A stretch of DNA of 64,000 nucleotides from Archilochus colubris. Taxonomy: Eukaryota; Chordata; Aves; Apodiformes; Trochilidae. Numbering within the stretch: the stretch's first letter is position 1; each line of letters starts with the position of its first letter. This document shows positions 1-13,400 of this stretch, in pieces. Where the stretch lies: the NCBI GenBank assembly GCA_023079485.1, contig CM041083.1, positions 61,013,810-61,077,809 of the forward strand. The letters are read 5' to 3'. A model generated the notes under the pieces. The model had not been told where the DNA came from, did no database searches, and saw only the letters and a program-made list of their open reading frames with translations. Made by a program: the position numbers and the translations under genes.

Positions 1-3000
1 GTAATTCAGTCTGCTGACTGAATTTGGCTTATAGGATGCCCTCAGCTGGGCCACTTCTTTTCCCTGTACCAACAACTGACTATCTTTTGCTTTCTTTGCA
101 CAGTCAGGAGTTTTGGCCCACAAGTCTTTCTTTTCCTCTGTTCCTTCTGTCCTTCATGAAAGGAATCCCTCTGCAACAAAAATATAACCATTTTCCATGC
201 CCCTGAAGTCAATCAAAATAATTCCTACTGAGTCATGACCCCAGTTAAATTGTGTTCATGTCCTGGAGCTCCAGGGAGCTGTGTGTTTTGGAGCAACTGT
301 CTGCACAGGCCCTGATTGATGCTCTTGGCTTCATACTTTTTCATAGGAACAGAAAAGGACGTTGATGATGCACAAGGAATTGAGCATTTCTGCAGCTATG
401 CTCTCTTCTTATTGAGCAAACACATCACAGGCAGCAATTGGGAAATTATCAGCAGGAGTGTGGACTGGGAAGCAAAATCTACATCTGCACTCTCACCAGT
501 GAAACTGCATGGAAAACCTGGGAGAGGATCACAAATGTTTATTACATAGCTGATGAGGTCCAGAAAATTCTGGCACAATTCTTTAAAAAGATGAAAGCAT
601 TTTTAAAATTAAAATATTTTCAGCTTCAGATGTGATGTTACATTTAAACGCTAAAGACATTTCTAAGCTGTCATGAGTTAAATAGAAGCAGGCCAACAAG
701 CTGGCAAATACAGCTTCAGCTTTTCTTTAATAACCTTGCTAGTCCTTAGGGATAGATGGAGTTGCATCAATAGAGCAGTAGGAGACAAGATGGACTCTTG
801 TGAGTAATGCAGAAAACAAGGACTCCTTCACCACATTTTAAAGGGCATTTTTAGCTGCCCTTAGGACTAGACTTGCTGACTGCCAACTAGCTCCAGGCAC
901 AAGCAGTGGTGCACTCCAGGCCACAGGATGAGGATGCTTAGGGTCAGGCAGGTGGGCTGGGAGTTGGTGGTTGCACTCAGACACACTTGTCCTATCCACC
1001 TCCAGCGCCCAGGCCTCAGAGGGCAATGATGGAGGTCAGATCAGGAAGCACTCTTTAAGACACTCTGAAGAAGGGATTTGGAAATGTATCAGCCTGATAG
1101 TGTGCAGATATATAATAGAAAATGTTTTCAGTACAAATAATCAAAACCTTGCTTTTCCTAGCTCATCTCTATGGATCATAAGCTTTTTGTTATGTGACTG
1201 TTCAGCCCTTAGGACAGAAGTGCCCACATCTTGACACATTTGTAAGAGAAGTGAAAACAATAAATCAGTAGGAGGCTCTCCACTGACTTCAGAAATCACC
1301 AGACTGGGCTTTCTCTGTCAATACTGATTAGTGATCTCTGCTCTTCAGACATTCATGGCTACTGCCATTGAAATGAATTGGCTGCAACATTACAATAAAA
1401 TGAGGCACATTGCTCTACATCTTATTATGACATAACTGCTTGATAGATCTACAGAGAACTAGTAAGTCACAGCAATACTCCTCTGCTGTTCTTTTATACT
1501 GCCCAGATAACTCATGTCAGAAATGGAAGTAAAAAGATGAAGAAGTCAGCAGAAAAATTTAAAGTGGAATTTGCAATCACTAAATTCAGCAACTGGCTGC
1601 AAATATATCTCTATCTCAGCCTTAGTGCGTAACTTACATGTGTGTTAAGTCGCTGCAACAAAAATCAGAGAGTGCTTGCTTTGAGTGCTCACACAATTGC
1701 AGAGAAACTTAAGAATGCCTAGGGAGGGCTGTGCAGGGAGTGATGGTGGAAGGGTTTGAATATTGTGCAGGAAGAGAGAGAAAGGGAAGGACTGAAACAA
1801 AATGTGGATCAGGAAAATCAGATTACCACAACAAATACAAATAAGCTTTGAAAGACTTTCTGAGTAGACTCTCTAAGAAATGTAAAAAAAAAGTTTGATA
1901 TCTTTTGGTAACAAGACAATGAAATCAGGGAGTCAGCTCTAGCCTGGTCCTCTCAGAGGATGTCATGCTTCTGGTACTCAGACAAAGTCCTTTCTCACAA
2001 TATAGCAACTCAGGCTCTGGTCCCTGTCATCTTGGGAAGAGCTAGATAGGAAAACCCAGCTGCTTTCTGAGATGTTACCTGTGATTCAGCAAGAGAGTCA
2101 TTACTAAATCAATAATACAGTATTAAATTTTGTGCAAGTCCTTCACTGAGGCTTTTCTGGGTGAATGGCTATAGGCTGAATCTGATGACTACTAGCTCAG
2201 CTCCATGGTAGGAATCTTTTCTTGGCCTGAATCCTAACAGCAATCAGTGTGATGACAATAAGGATGACAGCACTGATGAGAGGAGCCATAGACACCTTTT
2301 CCATGGACCAGGGAATACTTGAGATATAAACCATATGTGTATGCAAAGGTACGCTGCACCCTGAGGATGTTTTTAATGAAAAAATATCTAAAACAGATAA
2401 AAATGAATTGTCAACATTATGAGCTGGATTTCTGCCAGATGCCTAGTAATTAGAGTTTTAATTGCCCCGTAATAAAAGTTTTAATTATTCAGCAATTAGT
2501 GCCTGAAGTTTCGAGTGTTTCGCATGCACTCAGCTGCATTTCTGAAAATTCTTGCTCAAAGAGCAGAAGATGGAATAGTCTCAGCAGTAGGTTTCAGCAA
2601 AGCTCTAAGAAGGTTGGGTGAGCAACAGAAAATGGGTAGAGCTCCAGCTGCCAGTGGTCAGTCAGGCAAACACTCTCAAAGACCAGAATGTACAGGGGCC
2701 TTCTGACCTTTCCCAAAACTCACCACAACCTTGGCTGGGCCAGAGAAGGTGCTTGGGTGGCAAAGGTATCATGCTGGGGAAAGGCTACTGCAGAGACCAA
2801 GTCCTTTCCAACACCTCTCTTCTTTCACTCGGTACATTCTTTCCTTCAGGTTTTTAGTCACATAACCTACATGTAAGATTTGGTTATTTAAGCAGGTTTT
2901 AGTCTAAATTTCCATGCATCCAATAGGAAGCACCTAGTTCTTTAGGTGTCTTATCAAAATGACTGAAACCCATCCCTGCAGGATGCATTTACACATAGCA

Positions 3001-4015
3001 GTAACTGGCTGAAGTTTTCATTGCAATTCACCAAACTATTTAACCTATACTATATTCCCTAGTGAATTCAAGGCCAAAATACCCATTTCTGGGTCAAGTA
3101 TGAATTACTTCATACCTAGTTTTATCCCAATTAACTTTCCTCATGCAAAATGGTAAAGGTCCTAATTAACACAATCTCTGAGGGCCTGGTTTCTTTGTCC
3201 TTGCATTACTTGAACTTAAATATCATTAACAAGTCAAATTCTAACTAAGTCAATAGTTGGCAACAGGCCAGGAAACAGGACTGCGTTTAGTCTGTGCCTC
3301 TCAAAAGGTGTGGGTTTTTTTTTCCCTTTCTTTAAACCAGTTCCCAAATGTATCCATTAGTAAAAAAAAGTTAAAGTTGAGAAGTGAAGTTTTTGGAGAA
3401 ATGCACCAGTAGTAACTCAAGTACAGTTTTAAAAAGCAGTTCGAGATCCTGAGTTTTAAAAAAATCCAACAAATCCAAACTATGGTTACCGAAACATCAA
3501 AATCTAAATCATATACACAAAATAGTAAACAAAAATGTGTTTTGTTCCTCTTCTCTGAGACGAACTAGAACCTTTTAATACCACCTAGTTACATGTTTAA
3601 GAGGTAGCAATAGTTAGCAGTTCAGAGCTTTTAAGATGCCTGTGATCAGTTGTTTTCTATACTTCAGACTGTACAGATCATATATTCCACAAATACTTCA
3701 CCTTACTGGAGTGCAGAGTTTAAGGACTATACATATGTTTTCTGTCTTATTTCCCAAAGACAATATCTGTAGTGCACTTCAGAGTGCTGAGTGAATATCT
3801 GATCACAGTAAACTTTGTTGTTTCTGGCTATAACACGGTGAAGTATTTTATTACTTCACTTATTTTATAGCCCATTTCATTTACCAGGAGAAGTCATATT
3901 GCACAGTAAGTCTGAAAGAGTCAGTTCTTTGGTTGAATCTACTATTAAAAAGTAATTCCTCTTTTGAGTGTTTGCCACCCTATGGAACCTCTCTTTTCCC
4001 ATTCTTATTTTCCAG
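1..4015. other. Non-coding DNA upstream of FAM180A exon 2
   Basis: No convincing exon was found here. The open frames are short, have no family resemblance and lack paired splice sites. The first FAM180A exon, expected to encode a signal peptide and to end one base into an alanine codon before a GT donor, was searched for and not recognised. It may lie left of the window or be too short to spot by eye. AT-rich unique sequence; no clear transposon was seen. Confidence 0.5.
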
Positions 4016-5470
<1,455 letters not shown>

Positions 5471-8400
5471 TGGGAGTCAGTGCAAACTGGCAGTGTAGAC
5501 ACCTCTTCTGATTGATAAGAGACCCTCATAGCACGTCCTTCACTTTATCCTGTCAAGAGTTTAATAGCCTGCTTCATGAAAGATTATTTGTTTTCTAGCT
5601 CCCTCTTGTGGAATCCATTTTATACTTCGATGTTAAATGGGGAAAAATGTTATCACCTTCAGTCCTGGGAATTCGATTTTTGTGGTGGCTTGGAGATAAA
5701 TTCTGTGACAGGCAAAGGAGGGAGTCTGGTATACATCCCCCCAGGCAGATACACACTTGTTTCATCCTGTGGGTTTCCTGTAAGCAATACTTAAGTATAT
5801 TATTCTTATGATCACATATGTGTATGTGCTGGAGAATGCTACTTTCATAGCTGGGGAAAAAAAATCATGTTTTGACTGGCCAGTAAAAGAATATTATAAA
5901 TAGATGCAAAAGACCTCTGAAAAAGAGAGAGGTTTCATAACTGTCAGCCTTCAGATATTATGCCAGCTATTCATTCCAAATATTCTTGTAAATAAGCACT
6001 GTCTGATTCACTTCATTTGGCTGAGCCAGTTTTTAATTGCAATAACATTTGCAGATGACAAAGAGCATTGTGAACACCAGCAGCAAACAATGCCTGTGAA
6101 CACATTCCCCGCTTCCCAGATCCTCCCTCCTAAACAGCCTGCAATGATTCTTTCATTATTTGCACATGACTTTGCTTCTGCTCCTTGTTTTCTGAAGGGA
6201 CCCTGGATTTGTCCTCAGCAGAGTCAAAGGCAAGATGAAGGCCCTTTTTAAATTAACAATGACATATTTTTCCTGTTTCTATCACTTGAACACAGGATTT
6301 TTAAACCCGTGCTTCAGAATCCCGTTAAGACAAGGGAGGAAGGTGCATTAAAACACAGATGGTGCTGAATTTAGGGTGCTGAATTTAGTACTGAGCTTCA
6401 GTTTTTATGGTAAATTATCTACATTCATGTGTCGTGTGTGAGTGTGTGTGTTCATTCATGTCTGTGCATTTAAGTGCTGAGTACATGGAAGAACCTTAAA
6501 TTGTTCAGTCAGGGAAAATTTACATCTGACCACTTAGGCCATTCACCAATGCAGTGTTAGGAATTATGAATTTGGGATCAGTGGAAAAGCAGGACTTGTT
6601 TACAGTTAAAATTGTTTGTAGAAATAGTGCAGTGGATTACCATAAAGTGCAAAAAAATCATGGATAGAAAATGGACAAAGGAGATACATCTTGTCAGACA
6701 GATGACTTGAGATGAAATATCCAAACTCTTCTAAATAAAATCCACTAATTTTTATGAGCTTGTTACACGAACTCTGTTTCTCTATTGATATTAGATGTAA
6801 TTCTGCTTCCAGAGCACCAGAAAACAGATGAACGTTTGTTTCCTTTCATATCAGCACTCTCTATCTCACTATATTCATAATATCTTCAGGAGACAGGCCA
6901 TAATCACTAATCCTTGAGACTGTAAAAGAGAATTGAGGATTCCAGCCCCAGCAGCTCTGAATCATGTTTAACTGTTTTTGCATCACTTGAGCAAAATTAA
7001 CAAACTCTTCTGTGCCCCTTAGCAGGGATACTCCAAGGACTGGAGCTGAAAAAAAATCCATCCAGCAACACCTTGCTGCAACAAACAGCAAATAGTGCAA
7101 GCAGCCAGAGGATCCAGGGTTTGGCAGTCACCTCTGGGAATGTGGAACCACAGCAGCCTTAGGGGCAGGCTGGCAATGGCACAAGGAGCTGGACAAAGGG
7201 CTTATTAAAGACAGAGTCCACCCTGATCCTCCCAGCAGTTTCTGTAGGTAGAGAAAGCGTGTGCTTGCATTTAGATGCACATATGTGTAGGTGCATTTTT
7301 ATAGCTGAAGATCCTTGTCAGCCTGCTTCAAAGCCTGCTGGCATATGGTACATGACAAAGGAACCTGAAAACCTCAAATGCAAAGCCATGAGCCACAAGC
7401 ATCTCTGTTTCCTTTACCCGCACCCACAAAGCAGCCTTTCACCACACCCCACGTGCCCTTTAAGCCTTGTGGGTTTCTTCCCCCCACCACACTTTATAAA
7501 CACATGGAGGGGAAATGCTATGGAGCACTCTCCTGCCTTTCCAGTTCTGCTTCTTGGCTTCCTGAATCAATAGCTACCAGAAGAGCCTGGAACCAGGGCA
7601 ATGAATAAATTCCTTACAGCCAGTCACTCCAAGTCTGCAAAGATAAGAGAAAGCATCACAGCAAGTAGTAATTGTTAGCAGTCACCACCCAGAAAAATAC
7701 CTCCCAGACACTCTCCTCTCCTCTCCTCTCCTCTCCTCTCCTCTCCTCTCCTCTCCTCTCCTCTCCTCTCCTCTCCTCTCCTCTCCTCTCCTCTCCTCTC
7801 CTCTCCCCTCCTCTCCCCTCCTCTCCTCTCCCCTTCCTCTCCCTCTCCTCTCCTCTCCTCTCTCCTCTCTCCTCTCCTCTCCTCTCCTCTCCTCTCCTCT
7901 CCTCTCTCCTCCCTCTCCTCTCCTCTCCTCCTCCCTCTCCTCTCCTCTCCTCTCCTCTCCTCTCCTCTCCTCCTCACAACAGGACTGCCAAGCAGTCAGT
8001 GTTTACTCATTATTAAGTATCCCCTCAAAATTAGAATTCAGATAGTTTTTAATGTCCCATTGTTTCCTATGGTGTACATACCTTACAAAGTGGTAATTGA
8101 AACTTTTATCTTCTCAACAGAAAATAAAGTTTTTCCAAGTTTGTTTCCCCCCTTCCAGTACTGTATGTAGTGCAGGAAAAAGATTTATTCCTTGGTAATG
8201 TTCTTGAGCTGCCAAGCTTAATTTAACTGAGATTGTCAATATAATAATAAAAATATTCTACAAAAAACTTATTTGAGTTGCATTGTATTTATTTCAGCAT
8301 CAGATTTACTATTTAGGATTGTGCAGCTTGAGTAATTGGTTACCTAAGACTATGAAGCTCCTCCTATGAGCAAATACAGGAAAGAGGGAACAACCCTTCC

Positions 8401-10357
8401 CTCTGAAAGGTGGCAGAGGAGATAATAAATAAGAATGAGTGCCTCTTTTTTCCAAAGTTCAAGACAGAGCACTCTGCCTCCAGGTAGCTCTTTGGGCTTA
8501 GGGCAACTTCTTTCTTTCAGTATTGCTTAAGATGGAGGAATGGGTTTCCTACTCCCAAGCTCCATTTACATCTCATCAATTGAGATGGAGTCATGTTTCT
8601 AGACAGTCCTCCCACAGGGTTAAATCCATTGCCTCTAAGTTTTATCCACACTTTGATGTTAAAGAACATTAAAAAGTACAATGAAATATAGGGGTTTTTT
8701 TCACTTAAAGAATTTAATTTTTTTTAGTATTTTAGGCATTCTTTTACTTTCTCAGAAACAACTGACAAAACAGATATAAATTCCTTGGCTGCAGCGGCCA
8801 ACCCAAAACCTTCACATTTATTATATTCTTGGTTCCAGAATGAATTGCTAGTTTTGCCTGAAGGATCTCAAGGTTCTGTTGCTTGATGGAAGTTTCAAGG
8901 TGTAGAAAAGTTACACAGCCTTAGATCAAATGAGTAATGTCAGGAAGAATTCAGCCTGCACATCAAAACTCCTTTGCAGCTCTGTCTTTGACAGTGCTCC
9001 AGGACTCAGTGTCACAGAGGCAGCCAAGTTCATCCTGGGGAGCTCAGTTTGTGCCTGAGTAACAGTGTGGGGAGGCAAAAGGCAAGCAAGGTTTGGGAGC
9101 ATAGAAAATCCTAAGTGTGTGGATTCCTACGAGCTATAGGGCAAACAGATGGCCATCTACAGGTTGTGCATTCAACCAGCTGATGGATTCAGTCCTAAAT
9201 ATCCAATATTTGCTGCATCACAAGAAAAAGCATTAATAATAGCAGTGTTGTAGACATATTTCTCCACTAGAAGACTGGAGTAGAAAGCCATAAAATTCTT
9301 AGTTTTAGTCTGAGTCCTACAGTTACTGAGGACACATCAAACAGTACAGAGATCAGCTCATGCCTTATGAATCAGTTGCATTCATGGATCAGCATGGAAG
9401 AAACATAAAAGACAAAAGATACTTGCAGGAAACAATGATCATTTATTCAACATCAGTACTGGGACCTTGAAAGAAAAACAAACTGTTCAGCAATTTAAAA
9501 AATGTCTTTTTGTCTGTTTGTGTGCATGTTAGAAAGAGGAGGCTGCTGATTTTCTCAAATGTTCTGACTGGGATTTGGATAATGGGTGGAGCAACTGCTA
9601 CCTTCTACAGTCCTCATTGGTGAACTAGGAATTGAAGGAAGCTTTTTAACAAGTTTTTGTTTTGAGACCAAGTATAATCTGTGTTGGAATTGCTGCCCTA
9701 TGAATTCCAAGCTCGGGACAAAAGTAGGGTAAAGGTAGCCAAAAATACAGCAGAGAAACAAAACCTGGAGGAACTACAGATGGTTTAGGTTTTTTTTATT
9801 TTTAAGAAGGAATACCTTGAGTTTGCTTAGGTCCACTGAACAATAAACTGTTGGTTTTAATAATTTTCCAGCAGAAAAGAAAACTGCATTTCAGACATTC
9901 AGATCATCAAACAGGAAGAAAAGAAACAGAGGGAAGCATATTTCTTCTGGCTTATGACAACAAGAATTACTGCTCTAGAAAATGGAAGAAAAAACTCTCC
10001 AAAACATGAGAATAAGGATGCAACACTGATACACCTGTGATTCTGAATTTTTAAAAAATTTTCAAAAGATCACTATGCTCCAACTTGAGTACCTCTGCAT
10101 GACGTGGTGTTATAATAATTTCGAGGTGCTGGTGAGCCCTACATAAACCAAATGTCTTTTTAATTGAAAAATCTTTTCAAAACAACAGTTTGAAGAATAA
10201 ATTCTAGGTGACTGGGTGGGGATAGGAAATAAAGCAGTGAGAGACCCTTCACAGAAATTCAGGCTCAGGTGAAGGAAACAGTGGAGTGGAATTTGGAGTA
10301 TCTGAGGAACAGGACAAGAAACCCAAGAAGAAGAAAGCCACCAGAAAGTAGAAGAAT
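5471..10357. other. Intergenic region FAM180A to SLC13A4
   Basis: No gene was recognised. It holds the FAM180A 3' UTR of unknown length, the long CTCTC tract, and the 5' flank and likely 5' UTR of SLC13A4 just before 10358. A short direct duplication (GGTGCTGAATTTAG twice) lies near 6360-6390. The open frames here are short and featureless. Confidence 0.5.
7711..7975. repeat. (CTCTC)n pentanucleotide tract
   Basis: About 265 bp consisting entirely of C and T on the + strand. The first ~95 bp are nearly perfect CTCTC units; the rest are interrupted by CCCCT and CCTCC variants. The purines are all on the other strand, so the tract is a homopurine-homopyrimidine mirror-type sequence able in principle to form triplex DNA. 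Its length is likely polymorphic and hard to assemble. Confidence 0.97.
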
Positions 10358-10456
10358 ATGGCAATAATGAAGGAGATTCTCCGATCCAGAAATCTCTTCC
10401 TTGTTGTTCTCATTCCACTTCTTCTGCTACCTTTGCCACTCTTATACCCCAGAAGT
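10358..10456 (+). CDS. SLC13A4: SLC13A4 coding exon 1
   Basis: Residues 1-33. It encodes a short basic start and the first hydrophobic segment, ending ...LLYPRS before a strong gtaagt donor. Length and phase 0 end match the mammalian first exon. Confidence 0.92.
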
Positions 10457-13400
10457 GTAAGTACATTTTCATTCTCTTTTTAACAAAGCCTGTGAGTGCA
10501 GTAACTAATCATGCTGGATATGTGTGCAGTGTGCAAAAAAGAAACCCAAATACCAGAATAAGTGTAGGTTTTAGAAAAATCAAAGACTTAAATTTGAAGG
10601 ACTGGGAAAGTCGCTGAGAAGTCATCACAGCAATAACCAGAGATACCTTGAGTCATGTCACAAGCAGAACTGAAGGATCAGGTGAAGCTAGTAAAGCCCT
10701 ACTTTAAAGTAGAAATATTGTATCTCTTCTTTTTCTACAACACTATGGGTGAGCCAGAGGGAACAGAGCAAACATGTCCAAGAAAACTTTCTTTAAGCAG
10801 AAGTCATTGAAAGCAATACTTCTAGTGTCTTTGGTTCTGAATAAGAAGCACGCATGGATGAAATTTCAATTTACTGTGGGTTTCTACAGCAGCAATCAAA
10901 GTGAGGCTGGAACTGAGACCCAGACACTTAAGACCAGGTAGGACCACTACACTGAATTCTCTAAAGCAGGTGTAAGCACCTCTACTGAAACATTGCAGCT
11001 CTGACAGTGGCTGATAAATGATGGCTCAGAAACATGCCCAACAATACAAAGGACAAAGGGATACAGAGGAAAAAGGACAGAACACTTTGTGCCTAACACC
11101 TAGGAACAGGAGTGAATGCAGCTGCATTCCTGACATTCTTCTGGAGCTACTCAGTACCCCTGGCCATGTGGTTAACTCTTCTCTAGGCATCTCTCTGCTG
11201 TGGTTAACCATACAATATCAATGTTTTCCTTCCTCATAGAGATGGTGATGTTTAATTTATCAACAACTGCAATGCATTAAAAACTCTGCAGCTGGTGCCT
11301 CCATAGTGCTAGACATAAAGCTGACCAAACAGTGAAGCAATTTTCTTATCTCCCTCTACCCTGCTAAAGGTTAATTCTTCCTTCTAGTAACAGAGGATTT
11401 ATGAATCCTACTACTTAGCTGAACAGAGATGCAAAGGACTAGAAATTGTATGGCTTTCCCAGTGTCACTGGAAGGGCAACATAGGAACAGGCACTCCCTG
11501 ATCTGTCCATCTGCACTTAAACTGCAGCATCCTCTATTCCCTTGAGAACTTCTCCCAGGAAACATGAGATTCACTGTAATGAAATTTGCCACTCATGTTT
11601 TCTCCCTACCAGATTCAGAGGTGCAATAAGGAAACGTCTTAATAACCACAGGAAATGTAACAGCATTACATGGGTGCTGAAACAGAAGCTCACTGATGGT
11701 ATTGCTGCAAGGATTACTGTTTTATAGTGTAAGCTCATCTAAACAAATACCTCCTGGTGTTGCTTTACAGCAAAGTGATATGAAAAGTCTTCAGATGATG
11801 TTTTACATCCACTTCATGTATACACGAATGACAATGACCACAGATGGTGAAGTATAGATGTGAACTGGACCCGGGGTTGGACAAATATTTATAATGCTAT
11901 TAAGAAAACATCTACACCAGATAAACTCAATAGACAATATACTATCCAAGTGGTTTAGTGCAGTATTTACTTTACTAAGACACATTGAATATGATTTCTT
12001 AAACCTTAAACTAGATTTGTCTCCTGCTGACTTACTTATATTTTCATTTATCAGACAATTTTTTTTAGCTAGCTTTCTTTTTTATAGAGATCAGAATTAC
12101 CAGGTGGTTTATATTTGCATTTCTGCAGGGAACCAGCTTGAAGCTTCCCTGATGATAACAACACAACTCTAGAAATGTCAAAGGAGTATCACATGGCAGT
12201 GGCAAGAGCAATAAACTCAGAACTGTTTGTAGATACAGATTAAGGGAATAACATCTACAGCTTCTTTTCTATTAGTTTAAGTTTCAAGAAATGGTTAAGT
12301 AAAAAATAAACCTGAGAAAATTTCTTTGAATTCTTTTTCCCTTTCCAAAGTTTATATCTGAACTATGAATTGTACAGCAGGTTTGGGACATGATCAGTCC
12401 CTTTCAGGTCATGAAATATATAGGAAAAAAAACCCACTATGTATTTTACAAATAGTGGGTCTTTTTCGTTCTTTCTTTCTTTTTTCTCCTTCATAAACAG
12501 TGACACGGGAGCATTTTTTCATGTTGTTTGTTTGTTTGTTTTCATCTTTATCCACCTTTTTCCATAAAGCCACCTGTGCTAGAGTGAAGCATGACACCTG
12601 AATTCAGTCAGTTGTTGCAGGGTCTCCCGTGAGCACTGATTCTGTGACCACACTGAAGCAAATCAAGGACTCAACTCCTCAAAACTCAACAAGAGTTGCT
12701 GCAAGCTGTGAGACCTGCAGAATGAGGTGATGCTGAAACCTTGAGATGCCACATCCATGGACCCTAAAACACAGAACATGTTCTGACCATCCACAGATGG
12801 AATGATTTAATGTACACACTTAAGTGGGCGAATTTCCAACATAGAGTTTATTCTTCTTTTTAATCACTCTGAGATTCTCAGATATTTTAGTTACAGAAGT
12901 TTTATGTATGACCTCTTTGTGGAATTTTTACCCATGGCTTCCTTTCAGCTCTGCTTTTCTTCTTCCTAGAGGACTGACTAAAGACAGGTAGCAGTTCCTC
13001 CAGCCATCATATGGCTTCCTATTCCCTTCTCCAAGCCCCGAGGTTGGCTTTAACAGTGATTTTCATTTGCACAACAAGAAGTGAGAAAGGTGAAGCACTA
13101 CTTCAGTTCTTTGTAGTTCTGGCAACCATTAATTAAATATATCATTTCAGCTGAGTTAAGTATAAGAGATGAATGTGGTTTCTCTTGGAAATAAGCTAGT
13201 TTAAAGCACTTAGAAAATAAATACAACTGCTAGACAAGCTGATTAAGTTTTTAGTGGAGATTATCAAACTTGGTTTTCCTAGTAATTGCTACTCAGTTTT
13301 ACACAATGTAAAAATGTTCTTTATTTCAATTTTGTTTTAAAATGATTACAGCCTCGTGTATAGGAAACACAAAGGCTCATTGCAGCTAGGATTTTAAAGA

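Noticed and set aside
316..549. FAM180A first exon candidate starting near 316
   Set aside because: It has a hydrophobic start (LLASYFFIG), but the following ATAG/gaac is not a GT donor and the phase does not fit exon 4016-4116.
7711..7975. CRISPR-like repeat array
   Set aside because: Units are 5 bp with no spacers, and the genome is a vertebrate's.
7672..8016. Serine/leucine/proline-repeat and arginine/glutamate-repeat frames
   Set aside because: Both are direct translations of the CTCTC microsatellite.
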